Source: an uncultured Clostridia bacterium
GTDB taxonomy: Bacteria; Bacillota; Clostridia; Oscillospirales; Acutalibacteraceae
Assembly (NCBI GenBank): GCA_947629295.1
Contig: CANRDH010000063.1
Span: forward strand, 1-8,172
Reading direction: 5' to 3'
Length of the DNA: 8,172 bases
Positions 1-6,487 of the stretch are shown here, piece by piece (the stretch's first letter is position 1; every line of letters starts with the position of its first letter). The notes beneath the pieces are model-generated. The model was given only the letters and a program-made list of their open reading frames with translations, did no database searches and was not told the DNA's origin. The translations under genes were made by a program, and so were the position numbers.

Positions 1-108
1 TATTCATCGGCCCGATGGCTTCAGCAGGTGGCACTGAGCAGATACGGCAACGGTCTGCCAAGATAGATGGCTGTTCATGACAGAACCCGGCTTATCGTCC
101 CACTCATT
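1..108 (+). ncRNA. rnpB: RNase P RNA, 3' end (partial)
   Basis: This is the 3' part of the catalytic RNA of ribonuclease P, which removes 5' leaders from pre-tRNAs. The diagnostic stretch is at about 61-97: AGATAGATGGCTGTTC, then GACAGAACCCGGCTTATCG. It corresponds closely to the conserved last universal core region of bacterial RNase P RNA, which has AGATGAATGACTGTCC and GACAGAACCCGGCTTATCG in E. coli. The 5' end lies outside the window, so the P1 helix partner of the 3' strand (about 95-106) cannot be checked. The 3' boundary is estimated from family alignment to within about 5 nt. No classical hairpin plus T-tract terminator follows directly. The only nearby structure is a GU-rich hairpin at about 124-143 with its T run in the loop. 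Confidence 0.92.
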
Positions 109-225
109 TAAGAAAATTACGACTGTGCGGTTTTTGCCGTGCGCTCATATAAATATACGATTAGTATAATAAAAAATATCAATACAGATTGTAAATAAAA
201 AGCTTAAATTTTTTTTAAAAAAACC

Positions 226-254
226 TTGCATTTTTTTGACAAAGGTGTTATAAT
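226..254 (+). promoter_or_regulatory. Sigma-A promoter of the 5S rRNA gene
   Basis: The -35 box TTGCAT (226-231) and a perfect -10 TATAAT (249-254) are separated by exactly 17 nt. The predicted transcription start is near 261, about 33 nt upstream of mature 5S. A run of T and A at about 204-223 directly precedes the -35 and resembles an UP element, as expected for a strong stable-RNA promoter. A TTGACA at 236-241 is only 7 nt from the -10, so it cannot be its -35. Confidence 0.75.
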
Positions 255-293
255 AACAAAGTCGTCAGGTGAGGCGATAAAAAATAAGAAACA

Positions 294-410
<117 letters not shown>

Positions 411-418
411 CCATAAAG

Positions 419-447
419 CAGCCGCTCAATAGGGCGGTTGTTTTTTT
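419..447 (+). terminator. Intrinsic terminator of the 5S rRNA gene
   Basis: A 9-bp stem pairs 419-427 with 432-440 around an AATA loop, with two GU pairs. Seven T residues (441-447) follow directly. It begins 8 nt after the end of 5S and is followed by the next gene at 501, so it closes the 5S transcript. Confidence 0.85.
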
Positions 448-471
448 GTATATGCTTATTTAGTTAGAGTC

Positions 472-480
472 TGATATATA
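472..480 (+). promoter_or_regulatory. Possible extended -10 promoter for the 60-aa ORF
   Basis: TGATATATA fits the extended -10 pattern TGnTATAAT with one mismatch. It would start transcription near 487, leaving a very short leader before the ribosome binding site at 488-494. No good -35 hexamer lies at the correct distance, and the stretch is AT-rich, so this is weak. Read-through from the 5S unit is the alternative. Confidence 0.25.
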
Positions 481-500
481 AAATATTAAAGGAGATACGT

Positions 501-683
501 ATGGCAAGTGATGTTTTGTATGAAGCAATGAAATTAGCGGCAAAGAAGAGAAAAATAAAGGCTTCGCCCCGGCACGATCTGTACAAAAGAGTTGACCCGT
601 ATTTTTTCAATGTCTTTTATGATGCACAAAATGAGGATGATCTTAAAACCGAAAATGTTAATATTTGTACAGTACCGTATTAG
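501..683 (+). CDS. Small hypothetical protein (60 aa)
   Basis: I do not recognise this protein. Translation is supported by a strong ribosome binding site, AAAGGAG (488-494), 6 nt before the ATG. The first half is basic and looks helical (AMKLAAKKRKIKASPRHDLYKR). The second half is mixed, with an aromatic patch (DPYFFNVFYD) and an acidic stretch (NEDDLK). There is no signal peptide, membrane segment or cysteine pair. It ends in a short tail (NICTVPY) at a TAG that lies inside a 6-bp inverted repeat (680-685/691-696). It follows the 5S terminator and converges on the minus-strand membrane-protein pair 41 nt away. The product could be a genuine small protein. It could also be the N-terminal remnant of a longer one, since after the stop another frame reads plausibly for about 20 codons (finding listed). 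A homology search is needed to decide. Confidence 0.55.
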   Translation: MASDVLYEAMKLAAKKRKIKASPRHDLYKRVDPYFFNVFYDAQNEDDLKTENVNICTVPY

Positions 684-724
684 ACGATTTGTCTAAAATT
701 TCATTATCGGATCGTTTAGTGTAT

Positions 725-979
725 TTAATTGGATTTGTCTTTTCGCCTTTTATAATAAAATATACCGCAGACGGCAATAACCGCGGCAGATATACCCCTG
801 AGTATCCATGCATATGTTCCGTGCAGGAGGTCGGCTTCGACAAATTCATTTGTAAGCCACCAACCGCCGAGGAAAAGAAAATATATGCTGATCGGTATAA
901 TAATTTTCCCTTCCCTCCTGAAACGCACAAAAAGTATTATGCCCACAATAAACCATAAAGCGGCATAAACATAACCCAT
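725..979 (-). CDS. Small three-helix membrane protein, paralogue of the upstream gene (84 aa)
   Basis: This is an integral membrane protein of unknown function. Three hydrophobic segments are visible: residues 2-18, about 27-44 and about 60-76. A basic cytoplasmic-type tail follows (KRRKDKSN). The central segment carries FLFLGGWWLTN (34-44), which matches FLFEGIWILTD in the neighbouring gene, and the hydrophobic pattern and basic tail also match, so the two are tandem paralogues. The ATG start has a good ribosome binding site (AAAGGAG about 8 nt upstream, in the 30-nt gap between the genes). It is the second gene of a two-gene minus-strand unit read from the promoter at 1312-1340. No catalytic motif is seen. 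An open frame on the opposite strand (665-958) is antisense to this gene and lacks its own ribosome binding site, so I treat it as a shadow. Confidence 0.75.
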   Translation of the reverse strand: MGYVYAALWFIVGIILFVRFRREGKIIIPISIYFLFLGGWWLTNEFVEADLLHGTYAWILRGISAAVIAVCGIFYYKRRKDKSN

Positions 980-1009
980 AAAATCAGCTCCTTTTGAAAA
1001 TTATCGGAA

Positions 1010-1279
1010 TTATTTCCTTTTTTTCTTCCGGTCAGAGCTGAACAGTATACTCATAATGAAATATGCTGCTATTGCGATAATACCGCAGTAGTGTATTATG
1101 TCCATAAAGACATTGTCGGGTATCATCTGAGCAAAGGCATAATCTGTCAGTATCCATATTCCTTCAAAAAGGAAAAACAGAGCAACAGGTCGATAGAAGG
1201 CAAAGCTCCTCATTTTGGGGCTGTACATGATTGTTGTTACCGCAAGGCAGGCGATAGCTGATATAATTGCCGGAATCAT
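1010..1279 (-). CDS. Small three-helix membrane protein, first of a tandem paralogous pair (89 aa)
   Basis: This is an integral membrane protein of unknown function with three hydrophobic segments (residues about 2-18, 32-50 and 62-80) and a strongly basic C-terminus (DRKKKRK). The middle segment holds FLFEGIWILTD (36-46), shared in degenerate form with the downstream gene. Start choice: a GTG at 1288 would add three residues, but only 1 nt would separate it from the GGAG at 1290-1293. The ATG at 1279 lies 10 nt from that GGAG and is preferred. The transcript predicted from the promoter at 1312-1340 starts near 1305, giving a leader of about 25 nt. The gene ends 30 nt before the start of its paralogue. 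Helix packing could make these subunits of one hetero-oligomer, but that is inference. I do not recognise the family. Confidence 0.78.
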   Translation of the reverse strand: MIPAIISAIACLAVTTIMYSPKMRSFAFYRPVALFFLFEGIWILTDYAFAQMIPDNVFMDIIHYCGIIAIAAYFIMSILFSSDRKKKRK

Positions 1280-1311
1280 AAGTATCACACTCCATATTCT
1301 ACATAATATGA

Positions 1312-1340
1312 ATTATACTGTTTATTTATAAAAAAATCAA
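1312..1340 (-). promoter_or_regulatory. Sigma-A promoter of the tandem membrane-protein unit
   Basis: Read on the minus strand, TTGATT (1340-1335) is followed after 17 nt by a perfect TATAAT (1317-1312). The predicted transcription start is near 1305, about 25 nt before the ATG at 1279. Confidence 0.7.
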
Positions 1341-1513
1341 GACCGATAATGGTATTTGTGCATGAATATTGACCCTTGGCTGAATATCGTATATGTTGAT
1401 ACAATATGTAATATATATCGATAATATACTATTTGTATATAATTTTATTCGCATCATACTGAGTCATAACCATAATATTTTCGGATTTTGAAAAGCAGTT
1501 TATGATTAAGCAG

Positions 1514-1542
1514 TTGAAAGTTTGGCATTATTATGATAAAAT
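1514..1542 (+). promoter_or_regulatory. Sigma-A promoter of asnB
   Basis: TTGAAA (1514-1519) and TAAAAT (1537-1542) have 17-nt spacing. The predicted start is near 1549, giving a leader of about 46 nt that contains the ribosome binding site GGGAGGGG (1581-1588). Confidence 0.65.
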
Positions 1543-1595
1543 TCTAATTGTATAGATTTGTAATAAATACGAAAAATAACGGGAGGGGAAAAAAT

Positions 1596-3476
1596 ATGTG
1601 CGGATTGTGCGGATTTACAGGTGAGATTATTGACAGGGATAAGGTTCTTGAGAATATGACGGATGTTATTACCCACAGAGGACCTGACAGCGTCGGATAC
1701 TATAAGGACAACCGAATCTCCATGGGTTTTCGCCGTCTTAGTATAATTGACCTTGAGGGCGGAGATCAGCCGATTTATAATGAAGATAAAAGCCTTGTTC
1801 TTATGTTTAACGGAGAAATATATAATCATAAGGAACTCAGAGAGGAACTTAAGAAAAACGGTCATGAGTTTTATACGAATGCCGATTCTGAGGTCCTTAT
1901 ACATGGTTTTGAACAGTGGGGAGAAAAATTGCTGAATAAACTTCGTGGAATGTTTGGTTTTGCAATTTACAATAAGAATGACGGTTCAATCTTTATTGCA
2001 AGGGATTTCTTCGGAATAAAGCCTATGCATTATGCCGTCATAGACGGTGAGCTTATATACGGCTCAGAGATAAAGAGTATTCTTGAACATCCGAAATACG
2101 AAAAGAAGTTCAACTATAAGGCACTTGACAATTATCTTTCATTCCAGTATGTTGTTCCGCCGGAAACCTTTTTCGAGGGCATATACTGTCTCCTTCCGGG
2201 GCATTATATGTGGTTCAGGGACGGTAAGATTACAACGACAAGATATTTTGAGGCTACCTTTGAGCCGGATTACAGCCTTACGGAAAAGGAGGCCGTGGAT
2301 AAGATAGAGGCGGTATTTGAAAATTCCGTAAATGCACATAAAATCAGCGATGTTGAGGTCGGCTGTTTCCTGTCAAGCGGAGTTGATTCAAGCTATGTAT
2401 CGACTTATTTTGCAGATCAGAAAACCTTCACCGTGGGTTTTGATTTCGGTGAAAAATATAATGAAATAAGCTGGGCTGAGGGTCTTTCAAAGGAAATAGG
2501 AGTTGAGCATCATACTCACCTTATAGGATCAGAGGAATTTTGGGAGGCTGTGCCGAAAGTCCAGTATCATATGGATCAACCGCTTGCCGACCCGTCCTGT
2601 ATCGCCCTTTATTTTGTATCAAAGCTTGCAAGCGAATATGTAAAGGTTGTTCTTTCGGGTGAGGGAGCCGACGAGCTTTTCGGAGGCTATACCGTATATA
2701 ATGAGCCTCATGTATTCAAGACATACCAGAAGATTCTTCCCGAAAAGCTGCGTTACGCACTTGCGAGAAAGGCAAAGAAATGGCCCCATATAAAGGGCAG
2801 AGGCTATATACTCAGAGGAGCAAGAAAAACCGAGGATAAGTTTATCGGAAATGCATTTATGTATGATGACGAGGAAAAAAGAGAGATACTAAAGGATAAT
2901 TCTATCGTTACACGTCCGCAGGACCTTTGCCGGAAATATTATGACAGGGTAAAGCACTATGACGACGAAACAAAGATGCAATATCTGGATATCAACCTTT
3001 GGATGGTCGGCGATATTCTTCTCAAGGCTGACAGAATGAGTATGGCTAATTCCCTTGAACTGAGGGTGCCTTTCCTTGACAGGGAGGTATTCAAGGTTGC
3101 AAGGACTATACCTACCAAATTACGCATTGCGCATGGCACAACAAAATATGCCATGAGAATGGCGGCGCTGCGGCATTTGCCGAAGGCAACGGCACAAAAG
3201 CCTAAGCTTGGTTTCCCTGTTCCCACAAGGGTTTGGCTCAAGGATAAGAAGTATTATGAGAAGGTTAAGGAAATGTTTACTTCTCAGACAGCTCAGAAAT
3301 TTTTTAATACCGACCTGATTGTATCTTACCTTGACGACCACTTTAACGGCAAGGATGACAACAGCCGCAAGGTGTGGACTATATATGTATTTCTTGTATG
3401 GTATAATATTTACTTTAATGACGAAGGTAAAGTAAATCGCCCCGAAGGAGCAGCAATGCCGTCCAACGAGCTCTGA
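1596..3476 (+). CDS. asnB: Asparagine synthetase (glutamine-hydrolysing), class B
   Basis: This cytosolic enzyme makes asparagine from aspartate, glutamine and ATP. The protein is 626 aa, near the length of the longer Bacillus forms and longer than E. coli AsnB (554 aa). The N-terminal Ntn glutamine amidotransferase domain (about 1-190) starts MCGLCGF, where Cys2 is the catalytic nucleophile. It also has HRGPD (27-31), RLSIID (47-52), FNGEIYNH (71-78) and ADSEV (96-100), the glutamine-binding elements. The synthetase domain (about 230-610) has the PP-loop LSSGVDSS (259-266), LSGEGADELFGGY (353-365) and DRMSMANSLELRVPFLD (479-495). The open frame extends upstream to 1548, but only the ATG at 1596, 7 nt after GGGAGGGG, places Cys2 at the mature N-terminus. 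The gene is monocistronic, between its promoter (1514-1542) and a strong terminator (3497-3535). No truncation or missing active-site residue is seen. Confidence 0.96.
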   Translation: MCGLCGFTGEIIDRDKVLENMTDVITHRGPDSVGYYKDNRISMGFRRLSIIDLEGGDQPIYNEDKSLVLMFNGEIYNHKELREELKKNGHEFYTNADSEVLIHGFEQWGEKLLNKLRGMFGFAIYNKNDGSIFIARDFFGIKPMHYAVIDGELIYGSEIKSILEHPKYEKKFNYKALDNYLSFQYVVPPETFFEGIYCLLPGHYMWFRDGKITTTRYFEATFEPDYSLTEKEAVDKIEAVFENSVNAHKISDVEVGCFLSSGVDSSYVSTYFADQKTFTVGFDFGEKYNEISWAEGLSKEIGVEHHTHLIGSEEFWEAVPKVQYHMDQPLADPSCIALYFVSKLASEYVKVVLSGEGADELFGGYTVYNEPHVFKTYQKILPEKLRYALARKAKKWPHIKGRGYILRGARKTEDKFIGNAFMYDDEEKREILKDNSIVTRPQDLCRKYYDRVKHYDDETKMQYLDINLWMVGDILLKADRMSMANSLELRVPFLDREVFKVARTIPTKLRIAHGTTKYAMRMAALRHLPKATAQKPKLGFPVPTRVWLKDKKYYEKVKEMFTSQTAQKFFNTDLIVSYLDDHFNGKDDNSRKVWTIYVFLVWYNIYFNDEGKVNRPEGAAMPSNEL

Positions 3477-3496
3477 TCAATTAAAAGAATATTATT

Positions 3497-3535
3497 AAAA
3501 TCGGTTGTACACAGCGGAGGTACAGCCGATTTTTT
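3497..3535 (+). terminator. Intrinsic terminator of asnB
   Basis: A 14-bp stem (3497-3510 with 3520-3533, one GU pair) encloses a 9-nt loop. The 3' arm runs into a T tract ending at 3535. It starts 20 nt after the asnB stop codon. Confidence 0.93.
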
Positions 3536-3593
3536 GACCGCTTTATGTATTCAGGCTCAATAATAATACTCATATCTTTGTTGAATTTGCCTA

Positions 3594-3622
3594 TTACAAT
3601 TACTTTTAAAAAGTGTTAGAAT
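3594..3622 (+). promoter_or_regulatory. Extended -10 promoter of the CarD-family gene
   Basis: A weak -35 TTACAA (3594-3599) is 17 nt from the -10 TAGAAT (3617-3622). The latter is preceded by TGT, forming an extended -10 (TGTTAGAAT, 3614-3622). The predicted start is near 3629, about 32 nt before the GTG start codon. Confidence 0.5.
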
Positions 3623-3646
3623 TATGTTATATAGGTGTAGTTTCGG

Positions 3647-3653
3647 AAGGAGG
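3647..3653 (+). promoter_or_regulatory. Ribosome binding site that fixes the CarD start
   Basis: AAGGAGG is a near-perfect Shine-Dalgarno sequence, 7 nt before the GTG at 3661. The open frame extends upstream to 3613, but that start has no ribosome binding site and would add residues not seen in the family, so the GTG is chosen. Confidence 0.85.
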
Positions 3654-3660
3654 CGATAGA

Positions 3661-4170
3661 GTGTTCAGCGTAGGAGATACGGTTATATACGGTTCTCAGG
3701 GTGTCTGTAAAATAACAGGAACGGAGCAAAAAAGAATAGGCGGAAAAAATGTTGACTATCTGGTTCTGCGGCCGGTTTATGACGAAAACTCAACTATATT
3801 CATCCCGGCAAATAATGAATTATTGACAGGAAAGATGAAGCCCGTGCTTACCGAAAGTGAAATATATGATATGATAAATTCGATACGGGATGAGGAAATT
3901 ATTGAAGCGTACGATGATAACGAGCGCAGGGAGCAGTATCAGAGGATCATAGCCGAAGGTGACAGATATATGCTTTTCAGGCTTATAAAGACCATTTATC
4001 TGCGTAAGCTTTCGCAGGAGAAAAAAGGAAAGAAGCTGCACCAATCGGACGAGGCAATATTGAAGCAGGCGGAAAAGCTTCTGCACAATGAGTTTGCTCT
4101 TGTACTTGACATCAAACCCGACGAGGTCCTGCCGTTCATAATAAACAGTATTCAAAAGAAGATAAGCTGA
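3661..4170 (+). CDS. carD: CarD/CdnL-family RNA polymerase-binding transcription regulator
   Basis: CarD-family proteins bind the RNA polymerase beta subunit through an N-terminal Tudor-like domain (shared with the repair helicase Mfd). Actinobacterial and myxobacterial members stabilise open promoter complexes. This protein is 169 aa. The N-terminal domain spans about 1-65, with GDTVIYGSQGVCKI (5-18) and YLVLRPVYDENSTIFIP (33-49). The rest is helical and charged, with the family features ERR (88-90), EGD (99-101) and a C-terminal AEKLLHNEFALVL helix. There is no tryptophan anywhere, so the DNA-wedging Trp known from mycobacterial CarD is absent. To my knowledge this is usual in Clostridia homologues. 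The start is GTG after AAGGAGG. The gene has its own promoter and shares a hairpin terminator with the convergent dehydratase gene. A more distant CdnL-like role is possible; family membership is secure. Confidence 0.9.
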   Translation: MFSVGDTVIYGSQGVCKITGTEQKRIGGKNVDYLVLRPVYDENSTIFIPANNELLTGKMKPVLTESEIYDMINSIRDEEIIEAYDDNERREQYQRIIAEGDRYMLFRLIKTIYLRKLSQEKKGKKLHQSDEAILKQAEKLLHNEFALVLDIKPDEVLPFIINSIQKKIS

Positions 4171-4177
4171 AATCAAC

Positions 4178-4221
4178 AAAGCAGCCGCACGGTGTCGTTG
4201 CACAGATGCGGCTGCTTTTTT
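4178..4221. terminator. Shared (probably bidirectional) terminator between carD and the dehydratase gene
   Basis: A perfect 12-bp stem pairs 4178-4189 with 4207-4218 (core GCAGCCGCA / TGCGGCTGC) around a 17-nt loop. On the plus strand it ends in six T residues (4216-4221) and terminates carD, 7 nt after its stop. On the minus strand the stem is followed by a looser T-rich run, so it can also serve the dehydratase gene that stops at 4237. Confidence 0.9.
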
Positions 4222-4236
4222 GCGTTACGAATAATT

Positions 4237-6162
4237 TTATTCTTCTGTTTCATCCTCTATATCCTCAGGGAGCGATTCGGCTCCTATCACTTCATGATGA
4301 TATGTCGGAACTACCTCTGCTATGATTTTTTCAACCGAATCCTTGTCATTTCTGTTTGCGGCATCATACAAGGTTTTAAGATGCTCAATAAACATATCAA
4401 CACTGAATTCAATGGGCTTGCCGATATAAATCTTTTTGTTGTCGGTCTTTGTTATACCCTCCTCGTTAAGAAGAAGCTCCTCATAAAGCTTTTCCCCGGG
4501 GCGCAGACCGGTATATTCTATCTTTATATCCTCATGTGGCTTAAATCCCGAAAGACGTATCAGATTTTCCGCAAGTACCTTGATCTTGACAGGCTCGCCC
4601 ATATCAAGTATGAATATCTCACCGCCCTTAGCAAGACTTCCGGCTGTAAGCACAAGTGATACCGCTTCGGGTATGGTCATAAAATAACGTATAATATCCG
4701 GATGAGTTACCGTGACGGGGCCGCCCGTGCGGATCTGCTCCTTAAACAGCGGTATGACGGAGCCGTTTGAGCCGAGAACATTGCCGAAACGCACAGCGAC
4801 AAAATTGGTCTTGCTCTGTTTTCCCATCATCTGTATTATCATTTCGCAAATTCTCTTTGAAGCTCCCATAACGCTTGTTGGATTAACAGCCTTGTCGGTT
4901 GAGATCTGCACAAAATTCTTTACATGATATTTGTCCGCCGTTTTTGCAAGCTTAAGCGTACCGAAAATATTATTCTTTACGGCCTCCTCAGGATTTGTTT
5001 CCATGAGGGGAACATGCTTATGCGCGGCGGCATGGAATACGACATCGATATTCTTTGTTGCGAAAATATGCTCAAGCTTTTCCTCGTCGCGGACAGAGGC
5101 GATCTGTACCTCAAATGACAAATCCGTCCCATGCTTTCTTATAAGCTCCTGCTGTATTTCATATGCATTGTTTTCATATATATCAAGTATGATAAGGTGT
5201 TTAGGCTTAAGTCTTGCTATCTGACGGCAAAGCTCCGAGCCTATGGAGCCGCCCCCGCCTGTTACGAGTACGGTTTGTCCTATAAGATATTTTCCGTATT
5301 TTTCCGTATCGAATACAACCGGTTCACGGCCGAGGAGATCCTCGACCTCGACCTGTCTTATGGAGGAGGTAATAGGTACTCCCGATGTCATAAGATTATA
5401 TATATTAGGGATAATCTTTACCTCAAGATGTGTTTTTGTGCAGGAATCAAGTATTCTTTTTTTATCCGTTACGCTTATTTGTGATATTGTGAAAAGAATG
5501 ACTTCAATGTCGTATTCCTCACATATTTCAGGTATCTCATATGTTGTTCCCACAACCTCGACTCCCGATATTCTGCGGTGGAGCTTTTCCTTGTTGTCGT
5601 CAACTATGCATACCGGGATATATTCGTTTCCGGGCGTCTTTGAGAGCTCACTCAAAACCGACAGAGCACCCTCGCCGCCGCCTATAATAAGAAGCCGTTT
5701 TTTTGCCTTATGCGCAAGATTTCTTCTTTCAAGTATTTTGTTAAGACGGTAAATTATTCTGAACATCATAACAAACAGGGTGGACATAAGAGCAAAGGTT
5801 ATATATACCCTTGTGCCGAGGTTGAATTCCGGAATAAAAGCACCGAAAATCATAGTTATGACCATAAATGCAAGGTTTGCCGAAAATGAAGCTATTCCGG
5901 CATAGAAAAAATCCTCTATGTCGGCATACCGCCATAGCTTGTTATAGAGCCTGAACAGCAAAAATACGACTGCGAAGCAGATGTTTACTATCAGTGCCCC
6001 GCCTAAAAAAATATCCGTATTCTCCGTAAATAAAAGATTATCTCTGTTTATTCCGTAGTTTATTACGTATGACAGATAGTACGATAAATTCCAAAGCACA
6101 AAATCACATAGAAAAAGAATAATTCTCCTGTGTGTGCTTAAAGCATTGTATATTTTAAGCAT
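4237..6162 (-). CDS. Membrane-anchored nucleotide-sugar 4,6-dehydratase (WbpM/PglF/EpsC/CapD family)
   Basis: Family members convert UDP-GlcNAc to its 4-keto-6-deoxy form, the first step towards di- and trideoxy sugars of capsules, exopolysaccharides or protein glycans. The 641-aa protein has four N-terminal membrane helices (about 13-35, 51-71, 87-109, 118-138). A CoA-binding-like Rossmann domain follows (LLIIGGGEGA, 157-166), then a short-chain dehydrogenase domain with NAD motif TGGGGSIGSE (301-310), HAAAHKHVP (377-385), STDKAVNPTSVMGASKR (421-437) and LRPGEKLYEE (553-562). The usual catalytic Tyr of YxxxK is Met432 with Lys436, as in WbpM and PglF. Start: the frame opens at a TTG (6228), but that codon overlaps the -10 box (6228-6233). 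The ATG at 6162, with GGAG 12 nt upstream, is therefore preferred. No glycosyltransferase or aminotransferase is adjacent, so the final sugar cannot be named. Convergent with carD, sharing its terminator. Confidence 0.93.
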   Translation of the reverse strand: MLKIYNALSTHRRIILFLCDFVLWNLSYYLSYVINYGINRDNLLFTENTDIFLGGALIVNICFAVVFLLFRLYNKLWRYADIEDFFYAGIASFSANLAFMVITMIFGAFIPEFNLGTRVYITFALMSTLFVMMFRIIYRLNKILERRNLAHKAKKRLLIIGGGEGALSVLSELSKTPGNEYIPVCIVDDNKEKLHRRISGVEVVGTTYEIPEICEEYDIEVILFTISQISVTDKKRILDSCTKTHLEVKIIPNIYNLMTSGVPITSSIRQVEVEDLLGREPVVFDTEKYGKYLIGQTVLVTGGGGSIGSELCRQIARLKPKHLIILDIYENNAYEIQQELIRKHGTDLSFEVQIASVRDEEKLEHIFATKNIDVVFHAAAHKHVPLMETNPEEAVKNNIFGTLKLAKTADKYHVKNFVQISTDKAVNPTSVMGASKRICEMIIQMMGKQSKTNFVAVRFGNVLGSNGSVIPLFKEQIRTGGPVTVTHPDIIRYFMTIPEAVSLVLTAGSLAKGGEIFILDMGEPVKIKVLAENLIRLSGFKPHEDIKIEYTGLRPGEKLYEELLLNEEGITKTDNKKIYIGKPIEFSVDMFIEHLKTLYDAANRNDKDSVEKIIAEVVPTYHHEVIGAESLPEDIEDETEE

Positions 6163-6487
6163 AAAATTTTCATTCTCCGTTTTCGGTGTCTGTTTTTCAA
6201 CACCTAAATTTTTCAGTACCAACCCCAATTATAGTACTTTTTTCCAAAAAATACAATAGCTTATGTCCTTTTATGCGGAAGTTTAAGAAAATTAAAACAA
6301 CTGAGGTAAAATATTATGCAATTTTTCGACATTAATTTTCTTTGTAAGAATAATATAAAAACATATATGCTCTATAATATTATCTTGAGTCAGAATGTAT
6401 TTTAATGTAGAAAAAAGCTTAAAAAAGCGTTTAATATTAGCATTTGTGTAATTTTGCGTAATTATACTCAAATTCGGAAAGGAAGAT
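6163..6487. other. Divergent AT-rich intergenic region between the dehydratase and activase genes
   Basis: This spacer is very AT-rich. It holds the minus-strand promoter (6228-6256) and the roughly 59-nt leader of the dehydratase. Towards the plus-strand activase the clearest signal is a TATACT (6463-6468) about 20 nt before the start codon, but no -35 fits it. A second candidate, TTGAGT (6385-6390) with TAGAAA (6408-6413) at 17 nt, is weak. Minus-strand open frames crossing here have no ribosome binding site and low-complexity content. I see no structured RNA. Confidence 0.5.
6228..6256 (-). promoter_or_regulatory. Sigma-A promoter of the dehydratase gene
   Basis: On the minus strand, TTGTAT (6256-6251) lies 17 nt before a perfect TATAAT (6233-6228). 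The predicted start is near 6221, about 59 nt upstream of the ATG at 6162. This rules out the TTG at 6228 as the translation start. Confidence 0.65.

Larger units (their letters stand above)
1280..1595. other. Divergent AT-rich intergenic region between the membrane-protein pair and asnB
   Basis: This 316-nt non-coding spacer carries two back-to-back promoters, at 1312-1340 (minus) and 1514-1542 (plus). Between them lies very AT-rich DNA with three short dyads: an imperfect ATATCGTAT / ATACAATAT pair (1384-1392 and 1399-1407), a perfect TATCGATA (1416-1423), and ATATAC / GTATAT (1424-1429 and 1435-1440). No riboswitch or T-box leader is possible for asnB in its roughly 45-nt untranslated leader, and I see no small RNA signature. 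Confidence 0.6.

Noticed and set aside
236..241. Perfect TTGACA upstream of 5S
   Set aside because: It is only 7 nt from the TATAAT. The correctly spaced -35 is TTGCAT at 226-231, and no -10 lies 17 nt after the TTGACA.
680..696. 6-bp hairpin TTAGAC / GTCTAA between the convergent genes as a terminator
   Set aside because: The stem is short and AT-rich and has no T-tract on either strand. At best it is a weak terminator.
665..958. Plus-strand open frame of 97 codons
   Set aside because: From 725 it is antisense to a membrane-protein gene that has a ribosome binding site, a promoter and a neighbouring paralogue. The frame itself begins at a TTG without a ribosome binding site.
1548..1595. 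Upstream extension of asnB
   Set aside because: Starting here would bury the catalytic N-terminal cysteine. The ribosome binding site and family conservation fix the ATG at 1596.
1549..1595. T-box or riboswitch in the asnB leader
   Set aside because: The predicted leader is about 46 nt, too short for a T-box, and no specifier or antiterminator motif is present.
4192..5752. Several plus-strand open frames of 64-169 codons across the dehydratase gene
   Set aside because: They are antisense shadows of a clearly identified conserved minus-strand gene and lack ribosome binding sites.
6163..6228. 22-codon N-terminal extension of the dehydratase from a TTG
   Set aside because: The TTG overlaps the TATAAT promoter box (6228-6233), so it lies upstream of the predicted transcript start, and it has no good ribosome binding site.
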